From NCBI GenBank assembly GCA_944322745.1, contig CALUPV010000002.1, positions 62,001-126,000 of the forward strand: a stretch of 64,000 nucleotides of DNA. Reading direction: 5' to 3'. Below, one piece after another: positions 44,474 to 52,479 of the stretch (position 1 is its first letter; each line of letters opens with the position of its first letter). Both the position numbers and the translations under genes were made by a program. The notes below the pieces were generated by a model. It saw nothing but the letters and a program-made list of their open reading frames with translations, had not been told where the DNA came from and did no database searches. Source of the DNA: Candidatus Gastranaerophilales bacterium. GTDB lineage: Bacteria; Cyanobacteriota; Vampirovibrionia; Gastranaerophilales; Gastranaerophilaceae.

Positions 44474-46325
44474 TAGCTAATGATGGTGCTATAGAAATGA
44501 ACTGTCTAACCAGTTCTTTATCCCATTGTATGCCTGCGCCTTCTTCAAGTATAGAACAAGCTTTTTCAACACTCATGCCTCTTCTGTATGGTCTGTCGCT
44601 TATTAATGCGTGATATGTATCTGCAATTGCAACTATTCTTGCTGCAAGAGGGATTTCTTCTTCTTTTAAACCGCAAGGATATCCTTTGCCATTCCATTGT
44701 TCGTGGTGATACTTAACAATAGGAATTAAATCATGAAGTAATGGATTAGGCTCTAAAATTTTTTCAACACCAATTGAAGGATGCTGTTGAATAATTTTAA
44801 ATTCTTCTGCAGTTAATTTGTCCGGTTTTGTTAAAACATATTCCGGTATGCCTATTTTACCAATATCATGAAGTAAAGCTCCGAGTTTAATGCGTTCAAC
44901 TTCTTTATCCGGTAAATTAATTGCTTTCGCAAGAGCAACAGAATATCTGGAAACAGATGAAGAGTGATCTTTTGTATATTCATCTTTTGCGTCAATTGCA
45001 CTTGCAAGCGATGTAACAACTTCTATTAAATGATTTTGTGATACTATATTCTCATTTTGGAATTGTTCAACTAATGCTTCTTCAAAATTAATACCTAATT
45101 GAGAATGTCTTTTGGCCATAACTGTTGCAAAAGAATTTAAAGCTGCATCATCCCAAAAATCATAATCCTGAGTTGAAACAATTGTGGACCTTCCATTACT
45201 ATAGCCTTTTGTTTTAGATACTAATACTGCTTGTTCAGCTAAAATTAATAACTTCTCTTTATCCATAGAATCATCAGGATATGTTGCTATACCAACAGAT
45301 ACTTTATTAATCGGACCTATGTCATCTACAAGACAGCAAGATAATGAATAAGTAAGGTATTCCGCAAGATATTTTGCTTCTTCTGCATCGATATTTCTTA
45401 ATATAACAGATATTTTATCTCCGCCATATCTTGCTGCGATATCTTGCTTTTTAATATTTTCATTAATTTTATTTGCAACTAATTTTATTACTTCATCACC
45501 TTTAGAATGCCCATAGTCTTTGTTTATTTCCCCCATATTATTAATATCAAAAATGATAACAGAAACTTTTGTTTTATTGGATTCTGCATATGCAAGTTCT
45601 TGAGATAATAATTCGTGAAATCTTCTGTGAGAATACAAATTTGTCAAACTATCTAAGTGTGAATTTTGAGCCACTTTTTCGTATAAAGATGAATTTTGTA
45701 CTAATAATCCTAAATTAGTAGCAGCCATTTGATATAGATTTATATGGGTTTGAACATTATAATCACTTGCCATTGCAACACATATATTTTTACCGCATAT
45801 TTGGATTGGAATAATTACGCAAGGCAAACTAACCAAAGAAGGAAGTTTTAGGAAAGCAGAATTTTGAACAACCGAAACTTCTCCGCTTTGTATTGCTTTA
45901 ACTATTTCGTTCTCTTTGTCACTCATAAAAACTTTAAAAGAGTATACATTAGAGTTTTTGTCTAACAGTTTTATGTTCACAGAATTAGATGATTCATTAA
46001 TTAGACCTAATGCCGTATAAGCACAATTTAGTCTTGATGTAAACATATTATGAAATGCATTCAAAGAAATTTTTATGTCGTGATGATTCTTTATAATTTC
46101 GTTTGTTTCTTTGATAAAACCGGCATAATCAACAACACCATATGATTTTTCATTATGATGATTTATAATACCGTGAGAAGAATTAACGGAATTTATCCCG
46201 CTCCCGAGAATATTAATCTTTGCAACAAGCCCACTTCTATCGATGGGATTTGTTATTATTTGATTTGAGGGAGAGAGATTTTTCTTTTGTTTATATTTAT
46301 TATCTATTTTATTATCTTTTTGCAT
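44463..46325 (-). CDS. GAF-like, degenerate GGDEF and HD-GYP signalling protein
   Basis: 620 residues. A possible GAF-like sensor domain (about 60-220, LIQICGKNICVAMASDY-type) comes first. The GGDEF domain (about 225-390) has YGGDKI near residue 301 in place of GGDEF, so cyclase activity is doubtful and the domain may bind nucleotide instead. The HD-GYP domain (about 435-600) has YTKDHSSSVSRYS, LLHDIGKIG near 485 and HHEQWNGKGYPCGL near 545, and looks intact. The protein therefore probably degrades c-di-GMP. It lies between the lpx operon end and the glycosyltransferase. Confidence 0.9.
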   Translation of the reverse strand: MQKDNKIDNKYKQKKNLSPSNQIITNPIDRSGLVAKINILGSGINSVNSSHGIINHHNEKSYGVVDYAGFIKETNEIIKNHHDIKISLNAFHNMFTSRLNCAYTALGLINESSNSVNIKLLDKNSNVYSFKVFMSDKENEIVKAIQSGEVSVVQNSAFLKLPSLVSLPCVIIPIQICGKNICVAMASDYNVQTHINLYQMAATNLGLLVQNSSLYEKVAQNSHLDSLTNLYSHRRFHELLSQELAYAESNKTKVSVIIFDINNMGEINKDYGHSKGDEVIKLVANKINENIKKQDIAARYGGDKISVILRNIDAEEAKYLAEYLTYSLSCCLVDDIGPINKVSVGIATYPDDSMDKEKLLILAEQAVLVSKTKGYSNGRSTIVSTQDYDFWDDAALNSFATVMAKRHSQLGINFEEALVEQFQNENIVSQNHLIEVVTSLASAIDAKDEYTKDHSSSVSRYSVALAKAINLPDKEVERIKLGALLHDIGKIGIPEYVLTKPDKLTAEEFKIIQQHPSIGVEKILEPNPLLHDLIPIVKYHHEQWNGKGYPCGLKEEEIPLAARIVAIADTYHALISDRPYRRGMSVEKACSILEEGAGIQWDKELVRQFISIAPSLATKI

Positions 46326-46455
46326 TAACCAATCCTGAATACGTCATATTATAAATCTATAAATCAAAAAAATTGCGAATATGTAATAAAATGTTACAAA
46401 AATATCTTAACATATCTTATTTTTTTTGCAAAAGGAAATTTCTTCAATATATCCT

Positions 46456-47583
46456 CTAGATATTATTTGTAATGATTTCGGCAGTTTTGTTTGCTGCACC
46501 GGATGTTGATAGAACTTGCTTAACATTTTTCAACATTTCTATCATGCTGTTCCTATATTGTTCATCATTTAAAATTTTATTTACTGATTCAGCAATGATT
46601 TTCGGTTTAGCATTAAATTGTAATAACTCTGGAACAATGTCTTTATCCATAATAATGTTAGGTAGACAAACTCTTTTTATACACCTGACCAGCATATAAA
46701 TAATAAATAAGAACATTGGTCCCCTATAACTTATAATCATCGGGGTATGATACAATGCTGCTTCAAGGGCAACTGTTCCCGACGCAAGAATAAGTGCATC
46801 TGACGAAGCCAATAGCTCATAATTCTTATTTTTTAATACTTTTATATCTAAATCTTTATATTTCTCTATAACAGGGTTAATAAGTTCATCTTTAATGCTC
46901 GGAGCTTGAGCGAGTGCTAATTGAATATCCGGATTTTTTGTTTTCAGGATTTTTGCAGAGTCTAAGAATATGGTTAAAAGATTATTTATCTCAAATTTTC
47001 TTGACCCCGGAAAAATTGAAACTAATTTTTTGCTTTTATCAAAGTTATATTGGTTGAAAAATTCTTCTTTATTAATTCTATCAGGTAATTCTTCTAACAA
47101 AGGATGTCCGACAAATTCGGCATCAACTCCAACTTTATCGTACATTTCTTTTTCAAAAGGGAATATGGTTAATACTTTATTAATCGTCTTTTTAACCGTA
47201 TTCAAACGCCATTTTCTAGATGCCCATATTTGTGGCGGTATATAATAATATATTTTGAAACCATATTTTGATAATACTTTTGAAAGATTAAGATTAAATC
47301 CTCCGTAATCGATCATTAAAACCATATCAGGCTTATATTCATTTTTAAGATAATAAGCTATTTTTTTACCTAGATTAATATGCGATAAAATTATACTCAA
47401 ATTAAAACCCATTGCTGACATTTTAGAGTGATCACAATAAAGCTTTACTCCTGCATTTGCAAGATTCTGTCCGCCAACTGCCTCTATTTCTATGTCGGCA
47501 TTAAGCTTTTTTATCTCTTTTACTACGTCTGCAGCATGCTTATCGCCTGAATATTCTCCGGTAATTATAAATAATTTTTTCAT
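46456..47583 (-). CDS. lpxB: Lipid-A-disaccharide synthase
   Basis: 375 residues. It condenses UDP-2,3-diacylglucosamine with lipid X to form lipid A disaccharide, on the cytoplasmic face of the inner membrane. Markers: GEYSGDKHAADVVKEI near the N-terminus, EAVGGQNLANAGV, MSAMGFNL, MIDYGGFNLNLSKVL, YIPPQIWASRKWRLNTVKK, FPFEKEMYDKVGVDAEFVGHPLLE, FPGSRKFEI and ASGTVALEAALYHTPMIISYR. All belong to the GT19 family. It overlaps lpxI by four bases (ATGA), so the products of lpxI feed directly into this step. Confidence 0.95.
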   Translation of the reverse strand: MKKLFIITGEYSGDKHAADVVKEIKKLNADIEIEAVGGQNLANAGVKLYCDHSKMSAMGFNLSIILSHINLGKKIAYYLKNEYKPDMVLMIDYGGFNLNLSKVLSKYGFKIYYYIPPQIWASRKWRLNTVKKTINKVLTIFPFEKEMYDKVGVDAEFVGHPLLEELPDRINKEEFFNQYNFDKSKKLVSIFPGSRKFEINNLLTIFLDSAKILKTKNPDIQLALAQAPSIKDELINPVIEKYKDLDIKVLKNKNYELLASSDALILASGTVALEAALYHTPMIISYRGPMFLFIIYMLVRCIKRVCLPNIIMDKDIVPELLQFNAKPKIIAESVNKILNDEQYRNSMIEMLKNVKQVLSTSGAANKTAEIITNNI

Positions 47584-48395
47584 ACAGCCATTACTACAAT
47601 ATTATTTTTATCTGCATACTCAATAGTTTTTTCAGCATCAACAAGTATAGTTTCATTTGCTTCAACAGCTATTAATTTTGCATTATATCTTTTCATTGTC
47701 TTCAAAGTCTTAAGTCCAAAAGCAGGAATGTCAAACCTTTTATCTTGTTTTGGTTTTGAAACTTTTACAATTATAGAATCCTTTTTGCCCAATTTACAAC
47801 CACGTTTTATACATTTATCAGTACCTTCAATTGCTTCAATTGCCATAATCATTCTGTCTTTTATTACAACTGATTGACCAATATCAAGTTCACCCATTTC
47901 TTTTGCAATCTTATAACCATATTCAACATCAGATAACTGAGCTTCTGTTGGTTGAATTTTTCCTAAAACACCACGTGGAACCATTAAATTTTTTATGAAT
48001 ATTGTTTGGTCTAAAACAGTAATACCAAGTTTTTGAAGTTCATCTACAAGAAATAACATTATAGCATCATCATTAAGTCTTTTAGCTTGTTTTAAAAATT
48101 CAATAGCTAAAGAATCAAATTTAAGTCTTCTTACAACTAAACTTTTTGAGACTTTTCCTATAAAAGTTAATTGTTTGATTCCTTCTGTTTCAAGAACTTT
48201 TTTTATTTTAAGAAGTTCACCAGGTGCTAAATCATATACTTTTGAACAATATTTTTTTAATTCATTTCTGTTATCCGGAGAAAGAGCAATAGCTATTACT
48301 TCAAATCCATTCTCTTTAGCATTTTTTGCTAAGTTAACAGGCAACTGCCCATCGCCGGCGATTAATCCTTGCTTATTTTCTAATTCTATAGACAC
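47580..48395 (-). CDS. lpxI: UDP-2,3-diacylglucosamine pyrophosphatase LpxI
   Basis: 271 residues, the family length (DUF1009). LpxI is the alternative to LpxH for making lipid X from UDP-2,3-diacylglucosamine. Markers: GLIAGDGQLPVNLAKNAKENGF, YDLAPGELLKIKKVL, TFIGKVSKSLVVR, DDAIMLFLVDELQKLGI, LDQTIFIKNL, GQSVVIKDRMIMAIEAIEGTD and FDIPAFGLKTLKTMKRYNAK. It stands directly before lpxB, as in many LpxI-containing bacteria. It confirms a Gram-negative envelope with lipid A-like lipids. Confidence 0.93.
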   Translation of the reverse strand: MSIELENKQGLIAGDGQLPVNLAKNAKENGFEVIAIALSPDNRNELKKYCSKVYDLAPGELLKIKKVLETEGIKQLTFIGKVSKSLVVRRLKFDSLAIEFLKQAKRLNDDAIMLFLVDELQKLGITVLDQTIFIKNLMVPRGVLGKIQPTEAQLSDVEYGYKIAKEMGELDIGQSVVIKDRMIMAIEAIEGTDKCIKRGCKLGKKDSIIVKVSKPKQDKRFDIPAFGLKTLKTMKRYNAKLIAVEANETILVDAEKTIEYADKNNIVVMAV

Positions 48396-48448
48396 AATAA
48401 TTCCTCACTTAATATATATATTATAAAATAAAAATATATATTTTTATA

Positions 48449-48727
48449 CTATTTTACATATTCATCTGCAACTTGTTTTTTATATTCTAACAAGCATTTT
48501 GAAAGTTGATCCGGACAGCTTGTGTTTTTAGAACCACATTTTATTCCTTGTAACTTTTCTATAACAGAGTCAATATGCATACCTTTTACTAAATTTCTTA
48601 TACCAGCTAAATTTCCCATACATCCGCCAAGAAATTCAACATCTTGTATTATATCGTTTTCTATTAAAACATTCATTAATGCACAACAAGTGCCTTGTGT
48701 TTGAAATTGTATTTTGTTTATTGTCAT
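48449..48727 (-). CDS. TSCPD domain-containing protein
   Basis: 92 residues (TIGR03905-like small TSCPD protein). The signature TSCPDQLSKCL near residue 69 gives the domain its name, and the protein has seven Cys in total (QGTCCALMNVL, FLGGCMGN, GIKCGSKNTSC). TSCPD domains occur alone and at the end of ribonucleotide reductases; the role of the solo form is unknown, possibly metal or redox binding. It lies between the phosphate permease and lpxI in one tight run of genes. Confidence 0.85.
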   Translation of the reverse strand: MTINKIQFQTQGTCCALMNVLIENDIIQDVEFLGGCMGNLAGIRNLVKGMHIDSVIEKLQGIKCGSKNTSCPDQLSKCLLEYKKQVADEYVK

Positions 48728-48740
48728 ATATTATCCTTCT

Positions 48741-49751
48741 TTAATGCGGAATTAACTTTAATGTTGAGTATAAAACTATTGCTAGTATAACGCAACAAGG
48801 AATAGTTAGAATCCAAGCAGTAACTATATTACCAATTATATTAGTTCTAATATTACCACCTCTTATTGCTGAGCCTACTCCCATAATAGAAGTAGAAACA
48901 ACATGTGTTGTACTTAGTGGAATGCCAAAATGTGAAGCAATTAAAACAATTAAAGATGCTGCAAAATCAGCTGCTGCTCCGCTAATCGGCTTCAACTTTA
49001 TAATTTTACTTCCCATTGTTTTAATAATTTTCCAACCACCTGACATTGTGCCCATCGCCATCGTAAACGCACAGATTAATTTTACATATATCGGAATATT
49101 GAATTCACCGGTTTCCATTACAATTACACCGCCTGTTACAAGAGCCATTGTAATTACACCCATTGTTTTTTGTGCATCATTTAAGCCATGACTTAATGCC
49201 ATTAATCCTGATGTTATTAATTGTATATTCTTAAATCTTCTGTTTATAACATCCGGCTTAATTTTATAGAACAATCTCAAAAATGCACACATAACCATAA
49301 ATCCAATAATAAAACCAATAACAGGTGAAGCAAACATTGGTATTATAATTTTTTCAACCAATACAACGAAATGAATGGGATTAAGTCCGGCATGTATAAA
49401 AGTTGCACCTAAAAGTCCTCCGATTAATGCATGTGAAGAACTGGACGGAAGACCAAACCACCATGTTATCAAATTCCATATTACAGCAGCAAGTAAAGCA
49501 CAAAATATAACCTGTAAAGTTATTGCATCACTTGCTATAATTCCTGCCCCTATTGTTTTTGCAACATTAACTCCAAGCAAAGCACCGATACATTCTAAAA
49601 CAGCGCCAAACAATACAGCCTGTCTTGGAGATAATACCTTTGTTGAAACTATTGATGCAATTGAATTTGCACAATCATGAAATCCGTTTATGTACTCAAA
49701 AGCCAAAGCTACAATTATTACAGCTATTAATAATAATATAGTAAATGTCAT
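48741..49751 (-). CDS. PiT family inorganic phosphate transporter
   Basis: 336 residues with about ten transmembrane helices. The duplicated PiT motif appears as FEYINGFHDCANSIASIVSTKVLSP near the N-terminus and SHGLNDAQKTMGVI in the second half, with WWFGLPSSSSHALIGGL and HFGIPLSTTHVVSTSIMG between and after. It imports phosphate (as metal-phosphate) using proton or sodium symport. It follows the DUF47/PhoU-like gene by 12 bases; the two are a recurring pair. Confidence 0.94.
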   Translation of the reverse strand: MTFTILLLIAVIIVALAFEYINGFHDCANSIASIVSTKVLSPRQAVLFGAVLECIGALLGVNVAKTIGAGIIASDAITLQVIFCALLAAVIWNLITWWFGLPSSSSHALIGGLLGATFIHAGLNPIHFVVLVEKIIIPMFASPVIGFIIGFMVMCAFLRLFYKIKPDVINRRFKNIQLITSGLMALSHGLNDAQKTMGVITMALVTGGVIVMETGEFNIPIYVKLICAFTMAMGTMSGGWKIIKTMGSKIIKLKPISGAAADFAASLIVLIASHFGIPLSTTHVVSTSIMGVGSAIRGGNIRTNIIGNIVTAWILTIPCCVILAIVLYSTLKLIPH

Positions 49752-49763
49752 AATAAACCTCTG

Positions 49764-50408
49764 TTAACTCATTTTTAAAACAACACTTACTACAGCATCC
49801 GAAACACTATAACAAGCATCTAAAGCATTTTCCAAATCCTTATGAATATCTCTAAGTTTTATAACATTCAAGGCATCATATTTACCGGAGAATAATGCTT
49901 CTGTAGCTGCATATAATATTTCATCACCGCGAGTTTCAATTTCTTTCATTTTTAAATTTTTTGCAGTCATATCTGAAATTGTTGGTTTTTTAAAATTAGC
50001 AAAAATTTGCTCCAATTCAGAAGTCGCTGCAATTAAGGTTTGAGCTTGATTTTTCAAGTTTTCAGTATATGAATCCAATCTATAAACCTTCAAATTCAAG
50101 CACGCTTTCGTTATTTTTTTTGTAATTTTATTTAATAATGTAGCTATTTCTTGAATATCTTCTCTATCTATTGGTGTGACAAAAGACGTATCTAAAACTT
50201 CTAATGTCTTTTTTATATTTTTTACACTTGCATGTTTATACTGTCTGGCCATTGCAATATGCTCTTCAGTAATACCTTTTTCCATTATCTCATTGAAGAG
50301 TATTGCTGCCTGTTTACAACATTTTGTTCCTTCTTCAAACAATGAATAAAAAACATCATTTGATGGCGGTAATATGTATGACATAATTCCACTTACTAAT
50401 TTCGACAT
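49764..50408 (-). CDS. DUF47/PhoU-like phosphate transport accessory protein
   Basis: 214 residues, all helical. Landmarks are LPPSNDVFYSLFEEGTKCCKQAA, TPIDREDIQEIATLLNKITKKI and MTAKNLKMKEIETRGDEILYAATEALF. These match the DUF47 (TIGR00153) family of PhoU-like bundles, which are encoded with PiT permeases and modulate them. SD GGAGAG is close to the ATG. It is the first gene of a five-gene run (DUF47, PiT, TSCPD, lpxI, lpxB). Confidence 0.92.
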   Translation of the reverse strand: MSKLVSGIMSYILPPSNDVFYSLFEEGTKCCKQAAILFNEIMEKGITEEHIAMARQYKHASVKNIKKTLEVLDTSFVTPIDREDIQEIATLLNKITKKITKACLNLKVYRLDSYTENLKNQAQTLIAATSELEQIFANFKKPTISDMTAKNLKMKEIETRGDEILYAATEALFSGKYDALNVIKLRDIHKDLENALDACYSVSDAVVSVVLKMS

Positions 50409-50449
50409 ATCTCTCTCCTTTACAAAAAAACAATGCCATATACACTGTT

Positions 50450-51076
50450 TTATACTAAATTTTGTTTAACTAACTCTTTTCTTATTTTATTTAAACCTGA
50501 TTGGATAATTCTTGAAATTCTTGATGGGGATAAATTAAATTCCTCGGAAATTTCTCTTAACTTCTTATCATTGAAAAACTTACATTCAATAAGTTCTCTT
50601 TCTCTAGGAGGAAGATTTTTTATTGCTTGTTTTATACTTTCACTTAATTCTGAAAATAATATTGTTTCTTCCGGATTTCTCTTGTAGTCTCTTATTTGGG
50701 TTGGATTATCTCCTTCTGCCATCTCATCAACAGAAAGAATTGTTTTATATACAGCTTCCCTTATATTGCATTGATTTTCTTCATCAATAACTGCGTTTTC
50801 TTGCTGATTTTTTAAAACATACCATTTATATCTGCGTCTTATTTCATTACGTATTGCCCATTTAATTGCAGTTGATAAATATGATTTATTATATTTATCT
50901 GGCTCAGAATTTGCACATAATTTATGAATTACTTGTGTACCAATGTTAATAAGTTCTGAAAAATCAATAAGATGCTTTGATGATAGCTTTTTGTATTCAA
51001 CCTTTGCTAAAGTATCTATCAATTCCTGATAGTCTTTTATATTAAATTTGTATGTATTTTTCTTTTCTACACTCAT
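50450..51076 (-). CDS. Sigma-70 family RNA polymerase sigma factor
   Basis: 208 residues. Region 2 lies around residues 40-95 (LIDFSELINIGTQVIH, then YLSTAIKWAIRNEIRRRYKWY). A linker leads to region 4 (about 150-205) with LPPRERELIECKFFNDKKLREI and NLSPSRISRIIQSGLNKIRKEL, a clear helix-turn-helix for the -35 element. Region 1 and most of region 3 are missing, so it is a small alternative (group 3/SigF/FliA-like) sigma factor. No anti-sigma gene is adjacent. The 275 bp on its 5' side is shared with the divergent HEAT/PQ-rich gene. Confidence 0.88.
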   Translation of the reverse strand: MSVEKKNTYKFNIKDYQELIDTLAKVEYKKLSSKHLIDFSELINIGTQVIHKLCANSEPDKYNKSYLSTAIKWAIRNEIRRRYKWYVLKNQQENAVIDEENQCNIREAVYKTILSVDEMAEGDNPTQIRDYKRNPEETILFSELSESIKQAIKNLPPRERELIECKFFNDKKLREISEEFNLSPSRISRIIQSGLNKIRKELVKQNLV

Positions 51077-51351
51077 ATCCGAAATAAAAAAACCCTACAT
51101 GTCATATTCTACATTAAATAAAAAAAAATGTACAAGAATTGTCAAAAAAAAGCCATATTTACATTGACCAATTTGACATCTATTAAGTTTTGTAAAAGCG
51201 TTTTATCTTAGAAATACTTGAAATTTAGAAATATTTTAAGCTAAATATTAAAATTATAAAAAAAATTTAGCAATTTTTTTATATTACAAGCATTTATGAT
51301 TGTGTACATTAGCAAATATTAGTATTTTAGATAGTAAATAAGGAGTAAACA

Positions 51352-52431
51352 ATGATACAAGCACCACAATTAAAATATATGCCGGCGCAACAACCGATGC
51401 AAGCAAATTATCAACAAGGTGCATATAATCCGGTTCAGTATAGTCAAACACCGGGGGTTATATATAATTATCCTGTAAATAGCTGTTACTTGCCTTCATC
51501 GTCTTATGGCACAGATAAATCTCAGTTTAACGGTGTTAATATTGAAATTGTAAACCCTCAAGGTCAGGGTATTTCTCCTCAACAAAACTGTCAACAGATA
51601 CCAGCACAATTTTTACCAGTACAACAACCTGTAATGCTTCCACAATATACAGTTCCATTTCCAACTTCTCAGGCCGTTGTTCAAGCACCGCAAATTCCTC
51701 AACTGGCATTAGAACAGCCAGTACCGGCTCCACAAATAACAGTTGCACCTCAACAACAAACTGAACAAGCCGGTGTTCAAACACAAAATAATGTTCCGGC
51801 AACAACACCTGTTGTTGCACAGCCAGTACAACAAAATCCGGCAGTAGATCCGGCTGCTTTTGCAGGCAGATTAAAAACTGATGATTTAAATGCACAAAAG
51901 AAAACAATTGAAGAAATTGCTGAAGCGGTTAAAAATGGCGATTCAGTTGAAGGTCCGGCTCTGCTTGATACACAAGTTTTTGATGCTCTAGTTGGAGTTA
52001 TAAATAAAGATACATCATCTTTAGAAGCACCAAGTCCTGAAATAATTGAATTAAGGAAAAAACCTCTTGACCAATTATCAGAAGAAGAAAAAGTAAAAGC
52101 TAAAACACCTACGCCATTAGAAGAAGCAGAAATAAATAAACAATATGCTTTATATACAATAGCTTATATGCAAGAACGTTTAAATAATGAATTAGAAAAA
52201 AGAAATGGAAAGGCTCTTGATCTAAAAGATTTACCTTGTATTGAACAAGTTATTGATACTGCAAAAGCTAATCCAAATCCGATGTTAAGAATTAGCGCAA
52301 TCGCTTCTCTATCTCATATTGCCAGACCTGAATATAATGCAGATTTGAAAACTATTTTTGATTTGGCAAAAGCAGATGAAGATGCAAGAGTTCAAGAAGC
52401 AGCAACAAAAGCTGCAGATGCTCTAAAATAA
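51352..52431 (+). CDS. Pro/Gln-rich protein with HEAT-like C-terminus
   Basis: 359 residues. Residues 1-165 are low-complexity, rich in Pro, Gln, Ala and Val, and contain GVNIEIVNPQ near residue 62, close to GVNIYIYNPS in the protein at 6040-6855. The rest is helical, ending in two HEAT-like repeats (ANPNPMLRISAIASLSHIA and ADEDARVQEAATKAADAL). It has no signal peptide. GGAG lies seven bases before the ATG. It is divergent from the sigma factor gene. Function is unknown; a shared role with its paralogue as an assembly or scaffold protein is inference. Confidence 0.74.
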   Translation: MIQAPQLKYMPAQQPMQANYQQGAYNPVQYSQTPGVIYNYPVNSCYLPSSSYGTDKSQFNGVNIEIVNPQGQGISPQQNCQQIPAQFLPVQQPVMLPQYTVPFPTSQAVVQAPQIPQLALEQPVPAPQITVAPQQQTEQAGVQTQNNVPATTPVVAQPVQQNPAVDPAAFAGRLKTDDLNAQKKTIEEIAEAVKNGDSVEGPALLDTQVFDALVGVINKDTSSLEAPSPEIIELRKKPLDQLSEEEKVKAKTPTPLEEAEINKQYALYTIAYMQERLNNELEKRNGKALDLKDLPCIEQVIDTAKANPNPMLRISAIASLSHIARPEYNADLKTIFDLAKADEDARVQEAATKAADALK

Positions 52432-52444
52432 AAATATAATAAAT

Positions 52445-52479
52445 AAAAAAAAGGAAGCTTATTTAGCTTCCTTTTTTTT
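52445..52479. terminator. Bidirectional terminator
   Basis: A fifteen-bp stem, eight A-T pairs plus GGAAGCT/AGCTTCC, with a TATTT loop. T runs on both strands allow it to serve the two convergent genes, and its last bases overlap the stop of the minus-strand gene. Confidence 0.9.
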
